Below are positions 16,015 to 22,918 of a stretch of 22,918 nt of DNA, one piece after another. The DNA lies in assembly GCA_002413355.1 (NCBI GenBank), contig DHWV01000111.1:1-22918 (forward strand), given 5' to 3'. The notes below the pieces were generated by a model. It made no database searches and was not told the DNA's origin. It saw only the letters and a program-made list of their open reading frames with translations. A program made the translations under genes and the position numbers. The DNA is from Desulfobulbaceae bacterium UBA5173 (GTDB taxonomy: Bacteria; Desulfobacterota; Desulfobulbia; Desulfobulbales; Desulfobulbaceae). How positions within the stretch are numbered: position 1 is the stretch's first letter; every line of letters begins with the position of its first letter.

Positions 16015-16656
16015 ATGCAGCAGACCAAAAGTAAATCAGTCATCCTCGAATACATCGAGGCAATAGTCATCGCCGTTCTCCTCGCCCTCTTCATCCGCAC
16101 CTTCATCGTGCAGGCGTTCAAAATTCCTTCCGGCTCCATGCTGGAAACGCTTCAGATCGGCGATCACGTGCTGGTGAGCAAGTTTATCTACGGCATTAAG
16201 ATGCCGTTCACCGGCAAGGTGCTGATTCCGATCAAGGAACCAAAACGCGGCGATATTATTGTGTTTCAATATCCCAATGATCCCTCACTCGACTATATCA
16301 AGCGGGTGATCGCAGTCGGCGGGGAGACGGTGGAAAGCAGGGATAAAAAAATCTTCATCAACGGCAAGCCGCTTGCTGATGATCATGGGCAGTTCAAAGA
16401 CAGCACGATTCATCCGCCATCAGAGGATCCCCGCGATAATTTTGGCCCGGTGACGGTACCGGAGGGCAAGCTCTTTGTCATGGGCGACAACCGCGACAAC
16501 TCCTACGACAGCCGTTTCTGGGGTTTTGTCGATCTGGCAGCGGTGCGCGGTAAGGCGTTTATTCTGTATTGGTCGTGGGACGTGAACAAAAGCCTATTTT
16601 CGATGGAACGCTTTACCTCGGTGCGCTGGGGCAGAATTGGTCATCTGGTACAGTGA
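16015..16656 (+). CDS. lepB: Signal peptidase I LepB
   Basis: LepB cleaves signal peptides from exported proteins at the outer face of the inner membrane. From the ATG at 16015 the protein has 213 residues. It has one N-terminal transmembrane helix (about 12-31, IEAIVIAVLLALFIRTFIV), box B FKIPSGSMLETL with nucleophile Ser41, PKRGDIIVFQYP, box D YIKRVIAVGGE with general-base Lys96, and box E GDNRDNSYDSRFWGFV. The frame is open to 15865, but the extra 50 residues do not resemble the family and no ribosome-binding site precedes them. The Shine-Dalgarno at the chosen ATG is also weak. xerC follows 55 bp later across a strong inverted repeat. Confidence 0.93.
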   Translation: MQQTKSKSVILEYIEAIVIAVLLALFIRTFIVQAFKIPSGSMLETLQIGDHVLVSKFIYGIKMPFTGKVLIPIKEPKRGDIIVFQYPNDPSLDYIKRVIAVGGETVESRDKKIFINGKPLADDHGQFKDSTIHPPSEDPRDNFGPVTVPEGKLFVMGDNRDNSYDSRFWGFVDLAAVRGKAFILYWSWDVNKSLFSMERFTSVRWGRIGHLVQ

Positions 16657-16681
16657 GAGGGAGCATTGCTGAAACCTCGCC

Positions 16682-16724
16682 GAACAATACTCATCGCATC
16701 ATGCTGCTGCGATGAGTATTGTTC
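16682..16724. repeat. Perfect 17-bp inverted repeat covering the xerC start codon
   Basis: The arms GAACAATACTCATCGCA (16682-16698) and TGCGATGAGTATTGTTC (16708-16724) are exact reverse complements with a 9-nt loop. The xerC ATG (16712-16714) lies inside the right arm, and that arm encodes the first residues. There is no T-tract, so it is not an ordinary terminator. It could be an mRNA hairpin that hides the start codon, or a dimeric protein-binding site. Confidence 0.9.
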
Positions 16725-17644
16725 AAACAGAGGACTTCATTGACTGGCTGCGGATTGAGCGCGGCTATTCTGAGCGCACAGTGAAGTGCTACAGTCAGGA
16801 CGTGGAGGAATTTTTTCGCAGTCTTGACGAAAAAATAGAGCTTGCCGCCATCACATCCCTGCATGTGCAGAAATATGTGGCCTCGCTCTACCTAAGCTGC
16901 GCCGCCGCCTCAGTGGCCAGGAAGATGTCTTCGTTGCGGATTTTTTTTCGGCACTGCCTCCGACGGGGATTGCTGGCTGCTGACCCGCTCGTCGGGCTGG
17001 CAGGACCAAAACTGCCTCAGCATATCCCGGTTTCCCTGACCGTGGATGAAGTTTTCAGCCTGCTGGAAGAGCCAAAGCCGCAAGACAGCCTTTTTCAGCG
17101 CGACCGGGCAGTGATGGAGCTGATCTATTCCACCGGGATGAGGGTTTCTGAGGCGGCGGGGGCTGATTGCGGCGATGTAGATTTTGCGGCAGGGATGATC
17201 AAAATCAGGGGCAAAGGTGGCAAAGAACGGCTGGCTCCCTTTGGCCAAGCAGCTGAGGAAGCCTTGAAACAGTGGCTACCTCAGCGCGGCCAGCTCATTG
17301 CGGCCCGGATTACGCGGGGCGACGAGCCGGAGCAGAATGCACTTTTCCTGAACAGCCGGGGAACACGGCTGACCGTGCGCAGCATCGAACGGATGGTGGC
17401 AGGATACGCTCTGCGGGCTGGCATCAGCATCAAGGTCACGCCGCACGCCCTGCGTCACTCGTTTGCCACCCACCTGCTGGAAATGGGCATGGATTTGCGC
17501 ATGGTGCAGGAGCTTCTCGGCCATGCCAGTCTGTCAACCACTCAAAAATACACCCACTTGGACATGGCCCATCTGAGCAGGGTCTATGACCGGGCGCATC
17601 CAAAAGCAGGTAGTCAGCTCACTGCGGGAGATGCTGAAGAATGA
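16712..17644 (+). CDS. xerC: Tyrosine recombinase XerC/XerD
   Basis: This is a site-specific recombinase that, with a partner, resolves chromosome dimers at dif. The 310-residue protein has the N-terminal SAM-like core-binding domain (about 5-90, FIDWLRIERGYSERTVKCYSQDVEEF) and the catalytic domain with the full set: Arg144 (STGMRVSE), Lys168 (IRGKGGKER), His245 and Arg248 (TPHALRHSFATHLLE), His271 (LLGHASLSTTQKYTH) and nucleophile Tyr280. Whether it is XerC or XerD cannot be told from sequence reading alone. The ATG has no visible Shine-Dalgarno and is buried in the 17-bp inverted repeat. Its 3' end overlaps the convergent ctpA by 26 bp. It follows lepB in the same direction. Confidence 0.92.
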   Translation: MSIVQTEDFIDWLRIERGYSERTVKCYSQDVEEFFRSLDEKIELAAITSLHVQKYVASLYLSCAAASVARKMSSLRIFFRHCLRRGLLAADPLVGLAGPKLPQHIPVSLTVDEVFSLLEEPKPQDSLFQRDRAVMELIYSTGMRVSEAAGADCGDVDFAAGMIKIRGKGGKERLAPFGQAAEEALKQWLPQRGQLIAARITRGDEPEQNALFLNSRGTRLTVRSIERMVAGYALRAGISIKVTPHALRHSFATHLLEMGMDLRMVQELLGHASLSTTQKYTHLDMAHLSRVYDRAHPKAGSQLTAGDAEE

Positions 17645-18905
17645 ACAAAGCGGCCCGGAGCTGATTATCTTTATCCAGCCGCTGCTCCAGCTCTTGATTT
17701 TTGCTTTGCTTATTTTTTTTCTCGTTGACGAGCTGACCGCTGTTTTCAAGATGATGGAGCAGATCTTTTTCACGGATTTGGCCAGAAAAGATGTCGTTGC
17801 TTTCCATCTCTCCGTGTTCCTCAAACGGCACGACGAGATCAGGAATGATCCCTGTCTCTTGGATTGACCTGCCGCTCGGCGTGTAGTAGCGGGCTGTGGT
17901 CAGGCGCAGGGCCGCGTCGCCAGGCAGTGCAACCACAGTCTGCACTGATCCTTTGCCGAACGTCTTGGAGCCTATCAGCGTCGCCCGCTTATGATCTTGG
18001 AGCGCGCCCGCAACAATCTCCGCCGCGCTGGCTGATCCCTCGTTGACTAAGACGACCATTGGGAAGGCATATTTTTCGGCCTTTGGATGGGCAAGAAACT
18101 GCTGCTCCTGACCACGGCCTTTGGTCGAGACGATCAAACCTTCGGGGATCAAAAGGTCAGCCATGCTCACCGCCTGCTCCAGCAGACCGCCGGGATTATT
18201 GCGCAGATCGAGAATCAGCCCTTTGACCGGCCCTTTTTCTCCTGCCTTGCGCAACGAATCCTTGAAATCCTGGGCGGTGGTGGCTTGAAAACTGGTGATC
18301 TGAACATGATGCAAGCCTGGTGCGATCTCGGTGGCAATGACCGAATGCTGCGGAATGAGGGCGCGAACCAAAACGATATTTTGGGCATGAGCCACGCCAT
18401 CGCGGCTGACGGTCAATGTCACTTTTTCGCCGATTTTGCCGCGCAGCAGGGCCGTTGCCTCGGTCAGGTTCATATCCCTTGTCGGCTGGTCGTTGATCAT
18501 CAAAATTTTGTCGTGCGTCTTGATGCCCTCTTTAAAGGCAGGAGAACCGACAATCGGCGAGACAACAGTCAGCATTCCGTCCCGCACTGTCACCTCAAGG
18601 CCAACACCGCTGAATGCCCCGCTTGCATCTTCTTGTAATTCCTTAAATTCTTTTGGCGAGAGATAGGATGAATGCGGATCTAACGCGCCGAGCATCCCGT
18701 TGACCGCGCCGAGCATGATCTCGCTGCTGCTGATTTCGTTGACATAGTGCTTCTGCACCATGTTGAGGATCGTGGCGAAGGTTTCCAGATTTCCATACAA
18801 TTCCGCCTCCCGGTTGCCGCTCCGCTCTTTGGCGGCAAGCGGAGCTGTGAAGAAAACAGCGGCAAGGGCGGCGGACACGCACAGATGCAGCAACGGACGG
18901 TTCAT
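17619..18905 (-). CDS. ctpA: S41-family carboxy-terminal processing protease (CtpA-like)
   Basis: This periplasmic serine protease trims C-termini of envelope proteins, often peptidoglycan hydrolases. The start at 18905 gives 428 residues with a signal peptide (MNRPLLHLCVSAALAAVFFT, ending near PLAAKE). The PDZ domain spans about 90-180 (GVGLEVTVRDGMLTVVSPI... AFKEGIKTHDKILMIND). The catalytic core has GLILDLRNNPGGLLEQAV, nucleophile Ser291 in VNEGSASAAEIVAG and Lys318 in GSKTFGKGSVQT. The C-terminal 60 residues are charged and lysine/glutamine-rich. The frame continues upstream to a TTG at 18977, but that extension would spoil the signal peptide. No clear ribosome-binding site is visible. 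It follows the envC-like gene by 93 bp. In other Gram-negatives Ctp proteases act in the same division and cell-wall pathways. Confidence 0.92.
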   Translation of the reverse strand: MNRPLLHLCVSAALAAVFFTAPLAAKERSGNREAELYGNLETFATILNMVQKHYVNEISSSEIMLGAVNGMLGALDPHSSYLSPKEFKELQEDASGAFSGVGLEVTVRDGMLTVVSPIVGSPAFKEGIKTHDKILMINDQPTRDMNLTEATALLRGKIGEKVTLTVSRDGVAHAQNIVLVRALIPQHSVIATEIAPGLHHVQITSFQATTAQDFKDSLRKAGEKGPVKGLILDLRNNPGGLLEQAVSMADLLIPEGLIVSTKGRGQEQQFLAHPKAEKYAFPMVVLVNEGSASAAEIVAGALQDHKRATLIGSKTFGKGSVQTVVALPGDAALRLTTARYYTPSGRSIQETGIIPDLVVPFEEHGEMESNDIFSGQIREKDLLHHLENSGQLVNEKKNKQSKNQELEQRLDKDNQLRAALFILQHLPQ

Positions 18906-18975
18906 AGCATTGTAGATTTTTTTGACTGAGCGTTCTTCCTTCTTCTTAATACCGCAACATCGTCTGGCGGAGAAC

Positions 18976-18999
18976 AAAAAAAAGCATTTCGGTCGAAAT
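18976..18999 (-). terminator. Weak terminator-like hairpin between the envC-like gene and ctpA
   Basis: On the minus strand, ATTTCG-AC-CGAAAT (18999-18986) is followed by GC and eight T (18983-18976). The stem is short and AT-rich with a very small loop, so it may only attenuate. It overlaps the last base of the envC-like stop codon. Confidence 0.3.
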
Positions 19000-20150
19000 C
19001 AGTCTGTCTTTAGCCACAGGAGGGGATCCTGCGGGGCGGAACCTTGCCGAATTTCAAAATAGAGGCCCGGCTCGTACAGGGTGGCGAGATCGCCGCTCAC
19101 GCCGATTTTCTGATTTTGGTCCACCACGTCGCCTTCGCGGACCAAAACCGCATCCAAGCGCGAGGTGATGCTCCGCCAATTTTGGCCGTGGTCAATGATC
19201 ACCGCATTGCCGTAGCCGCGCTGATAGCCCGCCAAAATCACCCGGCCTTTCTGCACCGCCCGCACTTCGGTCGTTGGCGGCACGGCTATATGAATGCCGC
19301 TGACTTTTTCGCCCTTTCTCAGGCCATCTTTCAGCACCTCGCCGAAGCGATGGATCACTTTGCCGTTGGCAGGCAGAGGCAACTTGCCCTTGAAGGGCAT
19401 CAAGCCGGGCCCGTCATACGGCGCAAATTCCGGCTCCGGTTGCGACAGTGAGCGGATCATTTTTGCCTCAGCTTGGCGCATCTCCTGCATTGCCAGCCGG
19501 TACAGACCCTGCTGCGTTTTGATCCGAGTCAGCACTTCCTCGCGCTGCGAGCGAAGGACATTCAACGACTGCTGCTGCTCTTCGGCCTGCCGGACGAATT
19601 CCTCCAGCAGCGATGCCTCCAGCTCGTGAGCCGTTTTGGCCTGCGCCAATGCGGCAAGGCTCTCCCGATATTTTGCAATCACCTCTTGATCATACCCTGC
19701 CAAACTGCGGAAGGAGTCGGTCATCCGCAGCAGCTCCGGTAGGGTGCGACTGGAAAAAATGACATTCAATGCACCCAGCCTGCCCATTATGTAAAAAGCC
19801 CGCAGCCGGGTCAACATGTGTTGCAACGCTTTATCCCGCGCCTGCGCAGTCTGATCAAGAACCGCCTTGGTCTTGGCCAAGTTCTCCTGCTGCGTCTCTA
19901 ACTGCTTCTGGAGGAGGTTGATTTTATCCTGCTGCTGCTCCATGCTGGCACTGATTTTGTCCAGCTCATCCAAGACCGCAGCTTCCTCAGCCGTGCTTTC
20001 TTGGAATTTTTCCTCTTGCAAGGCAATTTCTTCGCGCAGTCTGCCGATTTTGATCTGCACCTTGCCCGTATCCGCGCCTAAGCCGGAATCGGCAGCGAGC
20101 AGGAGTGCGGCCAGTGCAGCGGCGGCCAGTTTCTGCCCCTTCATGCTCAC
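18999..20150 (-). CDS. envC: EnvC-like murein hydrolase activator (degenerate LytM/M23 domain)
   Basis: EnvC proteins bridge FtsEX and periplasmic amidases during division. The 383-residue product has a signal peptide (about 1-26), long coiled-coil helices (about 28-110 and 150-235) and a C-terminal LytM fold (about 280-380: VSGIHIAVPP, GRVILAGYQRGYGNAVIIDHGQNW, GDVVDQNQKIGVSGD, LYFEIRQG). The zinc ligands of active M23 peptidases are missing: HxxxD is replaced by KVSGIH, the HxH of YAHLS by TSRLD, and the His of HFEIR by Tyr364. It is therefore an activator rather than a peptidase, like E. coli EnvC. It overlaps the ftsX stop by four bases (ATGA). A second ATG two codons later would change little. 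Confidence 0.9.
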   Translation of the reverse strand: MSMKGQKLAAAALAALLLAADSGLGADTGKVQIKIGRLREEIALQEEKFQESTAEEAAVLDELDKISASMEQQQDKINLLQKQLETQQENLAKTKAVLDQTAQARDKALQHMLTRLRAFYIMGRLGALNVIFSSRTLPELLRMTDSFRSLAGYDQEVIAKYRESLAALAQAKTAHELEASLLEEFVRQAEEQQQSLNVLRSQREEVLTRIKTQQGLYRLAMQEMRQAEAKMIRSLSQPEPEFAPYDGPGLMPFKGKLPLPANGKVIHRFGEVLKDGLRKGEKVSGIHIAVPPTTEVRAVQKGRVILAGYQRGYGNAVIIDHGQNWRSITSRLDAVLVREGDVVDQNQKIGVSGDLATLYEPGLYFEIRQGSAPQDPLLWLKTD

Positions 20151-21031
20151 ACGCTCAAAATTTTGCGAATGGAGACAAAGCTGCCGCCCGCGCAGAGCAG
20201 GACAGACAGAACGATGATCAGACAGACCGTCTGGGCATCAAAGAAGCTGAAGGTGAACATGCTGCTGGCCCTGCTGGCAAAGACCGCCTGAATCCAGCGG
20301 AACAGGATGTAAAGTGCTGTCATTCCGGCGATGGAACCAAGCAGGCCGAGCAATGCGCCTTCCAAAAAAAATGGGGTGCGGATGTAGCTGTTCGATGCGC
20401 CAACCAGACGCAGCAGCTCCAGCTCTTTTTTGCGCGAAAAAACGGTCAGGCGGATAGAATGGCCGATCATGAAGGTGGTAGTCAGGATCAGCAGGCTGCC
20501 GGAAAGCAGCACCACCACCCTCAGGAGCCTGACAAAGGCGTTGAAGCGTTCAACCCACTCCCTGCCATACTGCACCTTCAGCACGCCGGGCAGCTTTTCC
20601 AAGTAGGCGGAAAAATCTTTAATCTTGGCCAAGCTGTCTAACGTCCGACGCGGATAGATTTCAATCGAGGGCGGCAGAAAATCTTTGGGAATGTCCTTCA
20701 GCACGTCCTGGCTGTCATCAAGCTGGCCCTTGAAATGTTCATAGGCTTCCAGCTTAGAAATAAACTCAATCCGTTCCACTTTATCGAATTTTTCGACTTT
20801 GTGCCGGTATTCCTCTTGAAGGGTTTCGTTCGGCTGCTCGTCAAGATACACAATCAAGCGAAGGTCGTTGTCCAATCGATTGCCCACTTGCAAGGCGTTG
20901 CTGTAGACCAGATAAAAGAAGGTGAAGATCAGTACGGACAGCGTGATGGTCATCAGCGAGAGAAGCTGGCTACGCCACGTTTCGGCAAGGCTGCGCCATG
21001 TTTGGCTGAAGACCGCGACAAGAAAATTCAT
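20147..21031 (-). CDS. ftsX: Cell division ABC transporter membrane subunit FtsX
   Basis: FtsX is the membrane half of FtsEX. It uses ATP hydrolysis by FtsE to regulate septal peptidoglycan hydrolases through a periplasmic partner. The 294-residue protein has TM1 (about 22-44), a large periplasmic loop (45-170, including LIVYLDEQPNETLQEEYRHKVE), and TM2-TM4 (about 172-195, 228-250, 262-285). The cytoplasmic coupling segment FSRKKELELLRLVGAS follows TM2, as in the FtsX/MacB-type superfamily. It overlaps ftsE by four bases upstream and the envC-like gene by four bases downstream, so the three are coupled. Confidence 0.95.
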   Translation of the reverse strand: MNFLVAVFSQTWRSLAETWRSQLLSLMTITLSVLIFTFFYLVYSNALQVGNRLDNDLRLIVYLDEQPNETLQEEYRHKVEKFDKVERIEFISKLEAYEHFKGQLDDSQDVLKDIPKDFLPPSIEIYPRRTLDSLAKIKDFSAYLEKLPGVLKVQYGREWVERFNAFVRLLRVVVLLSGSLLILTTTFMIGHSIRLTVFSRKKELELLRLVGASNSYIRTPFFLEGALLGLLGSIAGMTALYILFRWIQAVFASRASSMFTFSFFDAQTVCLIIVLSVLLCAGGSFVSIRKILSV

Positions 21032-21750
21032 GCTCTGGCCTCCGCTTTTCTGACCGCTGTCGGCGGTTTCTGAATCGCCAGTCGTCCGTTCTCAATGCGG
21101 ATAATCTTACTGCCCGGAAAATCGTAAATCGCCTGATCGTGCGTGGCGATGAGCAGGGTCACGCCTTGCTCGTTGCAGCGGCGGAAAAGCTGCATCACCA
21201 AAACGGCGGTTTCTGCGTCGAGATTGCCAGTCGGCTCGTCGGCGAGGAGCAGCTCCGGCTCATTGGCCACTGCTCTGGCAATAGAAACCCGCTGCTGCTC
21301 GCCACGTGAAAGTCTGCCCGCCAGCGTGTCATGCTTGTCGAGCAGATGCAGCTCGGTCAGCAGTCGTTCGGTCTGCGCCCGGATGAACTGCCGACTCCGG
21401 TACGACACCTCCATTGAGAAAGCAATGTTCTGGGCCACGGTCTTATCCGGCAGGAGCTTGAAATCCTGATACGCCACACCGATTCGGCGGCGCAGCCGCT
21501 GCATTTCCGCGTCGGCAATCCGACTTAGATCATGCCCGGCAATTTCGATGTAGCCTTTGTCCGGCCTGTCAATGCCACTGAGTAGCCGCAGCAGGGTGGT
21601 TTTGCCTGCGCCGCTCTGGCCGGTGAGAAAAATCATCTCCCCACGGCGGATGCGCAGCGAAACATCAGCCAGCGCATGCACGTCTGGCGGGAAAGTCTTG
21701 CTGACCCTAGCCAGATCAATCATGGTCAGCCGTTTTTCTTCGCCGCTCAT
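21028..21750 (-). CDS. ftsE: Cell division ATP-binding protein FtsE
   Basis: FtsE is the cytoplasmic ATPase of FtsEX. The 240 residues contain Walker A GQSGAGKTT (44-52), Q-loop GVAYQDFKLLPDKTVAQNIAF (91-111), Walker B LLLADEPTGNLD (167-178) and switch His204 (ATHD). The ABC signature reads LSRGEQQRV (147-155) instead of the usual LSGGEQQRV, one Gly replaced by Arg. The ATG lies 3 bp after the cooC stop. MIDLARVSKTF, nine codons in, is an alternative start closer to the usual FtsE length. Confidence 0.95.
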   Translation of the reverse strand: MSGEEKRLTMIDLARVSKTFPPDVHALADVSLRIRRGEMIFLTGQSGAGKTTLLRLLSGIDRPDKGYIEIAGHDLSRIADAEMQRLRRRIGVAYQDFKLLPDKTVAQNIAFSMEVSYRSRQFIRAQTERLLTELHLLDKHDTLAGRLSRGEQQRVSIARAVANEPELLLADEPTGNLDAETAVLVMQLFRRCNEQGVTLLIATHDQAIYDFPGSKIIRIENGRLAIQKPPTAVRKAEARA

Positions 21751-21753
21751 GGT

Positions 21754-22515
21754 TCAGCGTCCGAAAATGAGGTCAAAGACCGCAAAGGCTTGGCGAATGA
21801 TTGCGGAGTTTTCATCTAATTGCAGGTAGGACGCGCCGCTGAGTTCCTGGCTGACCAGCTCTTGGCTAGCGGGAATAATGCCTGCCAGCAGCAGGCCGCT
21901 CTCAGTCACCGCCGCATTAATTTTCTCCTGCAATGCGGACGGGATAGGATCAGGCGCACGGTTGACGATCAAATACTGCTGCCGGATGTCGAGCTGAAGC
22001 GGTCCGGTCAGTTCTGCAATCCTGCGGGCGGTGAGAATGCCCCGCGCCGAAGGGTCGGAAACAATTAGCAGGTAATCAATCTTGCGCAAATTCAGGCGGC
22101 TGAGATGTTCCATACCCGCCTCATTATCGACGATGATATACTTGTAGTTGTCCGCCAACCGGTCCATGGTCATGGCCAGATACTGGTTGGCCGCGCAGTA
22201 ACAGCCAGGGCCGTCTGGTTGGCCCATCACCATCAGGTCAAAGCTGCTCTCCTCAATCAACGCCTGATGGATTTTCATCTCCATATATTGATCGCGGGTC
22301 ATGCCAGGCGGCAGGTCACCTTTCAGCTCTTTGCGAATTTTGCCAAGCGTGTTGCGCACCTCTACGTTAAGAAGCTCGTTCAAGTTGGCATTGGCATCAG
22401 CATCCACAGCCAAGGCCGGAGTCATCTTGCGGGCGGTCAGATATTTGAGCAGCAAGGCGGCGGTGGTAGTTTTGCCGGTGCCGCCCTTGCCTGCGAGGGC
22501 GATAATCTGGGGCAT
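21754..22515 (-). CDS. cooC: CooC-type ATPase (carbon monoxide dehydrogenase nickel-insertion accessory protein)
   Basis: CooC/AcsF proteins are MinD/SIMIBI-class ATPases that deliver nickel to the C-cluster of CO dehydrogenase. The 253 residues show the deviant P-loop GKGGTGKTT (9-17, with the signature Lys10), VDADANANL (37-45), the nickel/dimer CxC motif GPGCYCAAN (C105, C107), YIIVDNEAGMEHLSR (126-140) and ADP-contacting VSDPSARG and LIVNRAP. It is the first gene of the run leading into ftsE, with 3 bp between them, and sits directly behind a good promoter. No CODH/ACS genes are visible, so the partner is elsewhere. A role as a division-site ParA/MinD-like ATPase is an alternative, but the CxC motif favours CooC. 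Confidence 0.87.
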   Translation of the reverse strand: MPQIIALAGKGGTGKTTTAALLLKYLTARKMTPALAVDADANANLNELLNVEVRNTLGKIRKELKGDLPPGMTRDQYMEMKIHQALIEESSFDLMVMGQPDGPGCYCAANQYLAMTMDRLADNYKYIIVDNEAGMEHLSRLNLRKIDYLLIVSDPSARGILTARRIAELTGPLQLDIRQQYLIVNRAPDPIPSALQEKINAAVTESGLLLAGIIPASQELVSQELSGASYLQLDENSAIIRQAFAVFDLIFGR

Positions 22516-22568
22516 TGTGTTGCTGTCCTATTTATGAGGGGATCATGCCGGGTGAGAATCTCTCCGCT

Positions 22569-22597
22569 ATCATACTCAAAAACGAGGCTAGTTCCAA
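22569..22597 (-). promoter_or_regulatory. Promoter of the cooC-ftsE-ftsX-envC operon
   Basis: On the minus strand, TTGGAA (22597-22592) and TATGAT (22574-22569) are separated by exactly 17 nt. Transcription would start near 22562, about 47 bases before the cooC ATG. It is the only clear promoter for the packed run down to the envC-like gene. Confidence 0.6.
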
Positions 22598-22625
22598 GCT
22601 AAAGCTGCGGACCCTGCTGCAATAG

Positions 22626-22918
22626 ACCTCTTGCATAAGTCATCCTCCGGCAATTTTTAACTCCATGTTATAGACGGCGGCGATCAAGCTGAAGCGAAGA
22701 CCGAAACGCTACCTAATGTGCACTCTTTATGGAGCAACCAAGCCATCCAAGTCAAGTGGAGGGCGATTATAGACCAAATTAAGGAAGACGCAAACAGTGT
22801 GCGCCAAGATTTTACGAATCAGACGATGTTGAAAATGCCAAAGATCGTGTACACGAATCTGGTCTATTTTGAAACGTCTTGTCAAATGGGAGCCTACTGT
22901 TTCGATACGTTTTCTGAT
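22626..22918 (-). mobile_element. IS982-family insertion sequence, end portion (cut by window edge)
   Basis: The outer end is placed at about 22626, where ACCTCTTGCATAAGTCATCC begins. This is judged to be the terminal repeat on the 3' side of the transposase. The other end lies beyond the window, so the inverted repeat pair and target duplication cannot be verified. Between the repeat and the transposase stop are about 100 non-coding bases. Confidence 0.65.
22727..22918 (-). CDS. IS982-family transposase, C-terminal fragment (cut by window edge)
   Basis: On the minus strand the frame is open from the window edge to TAA (22729-22727), giving 63 residues. They read IRKRIETVGSHLTRRFKIDQ, IRVHDLWHFQHRLIRKILAH and TVCVFLNLVYNRPPLDLDGL, then VAP. 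This matches the C-terminal end of IS982-type DDE transposases (R-K-x-I-E-T, with the catalytic Glu, then A/HRDLWHF...RKILAHT and NRPPL). No stop or frameshift is seen in the visible part. Confidence 0.87.
   Translation of the reverse strand: MRKRIETVGSHLTRRFKIDQIRVHDLWHFQHRLIRKILAHTVCVFLNLVYNRPPLDLDGLVAP

Noticed and set aside
16682..16724. dif site for XerC/XerD
   Set aside because: dif has two 11-bp arms around a 6-bp centre with TTATG/TTAA-type cores. This repeat is 17-9-17 with a different sequence.

Overview
The window reads as a chromosomal segment of a Gram-negative, anaerobic, sulfur-metabolising bacterium, most likely of the Desulfobulbales/Desulfobacterota type. The cues are a siroheme sulfite/nitrite-reductase-like protein fused to a TusA domain, a CooC-type ATPase (CO dehydrogenase nickel maturation), futalosine hydrolase (menaquinone by the futalosine route), outer-membrane-type lipoproteins and a dense set of envelope genes. 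A cable-bacterium-like host is possible but cannot be decided from the sequence alone. Both window ends are cut inside insertion sequences.

Left end (1-2.7 kb): the C-terminal end of an IS630-family transposase abuts an AT-rich Schlafen/AlbA_2-type gene. That gene carries an in-frame stop and is truncated at the IS edge. Next comes a two-gene minus-strand operon, a HlyD-like lipoprotein plus an ABC-2-type ATPase, whose expected permease genes are missing.

Middle-left (2.9-12.3 kb): a YgiM-like SH3 membrane protein and hslV run on the plus strand. They converge on a very long class A penicillin-binding protein. A divergent LysM/SLT lytic transglycosylase follows, then mqnB, then a secreted protein of unknown function with two tandem Ig-like modules, closed by a strong intrinsic terminator.

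Middle-right (12.3-17.6 kb): queA, the SiR/TusA fusion gene, lepB and xerC. The SiR-TusA gene and lepB diverge from overlapping promoters. The xerC start codon lies inside a perfect 17-bp inverted repeat.

Right end (17.6-22.9 kb): a tightly packed minus-strand run cooC-ftsE-ftsX-envC-like, followed by ctpA. A near-consensus promoter lies just upstream of cooC, and the C-terminal part of an IS982-family transposase begins about 30 bp beyond that promoter. FtsEX with an EnvC-like LytM protein is the known module that switches on cell-wall amidases at division. Together with the PBP, the lytic transglycosylase and the S41 protease, it makes much of the window a peptidoglycan and envelope neighbourhood.

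Start codons were moved from the longest reading frame for hslV, the lytic transglycosylase, mqnB, the SiR fusion, lepB and ctpA, on ribosome-binding sites, signal sequences or family N-termini. No rRNA, tRNA or CRISPR array was recognised.
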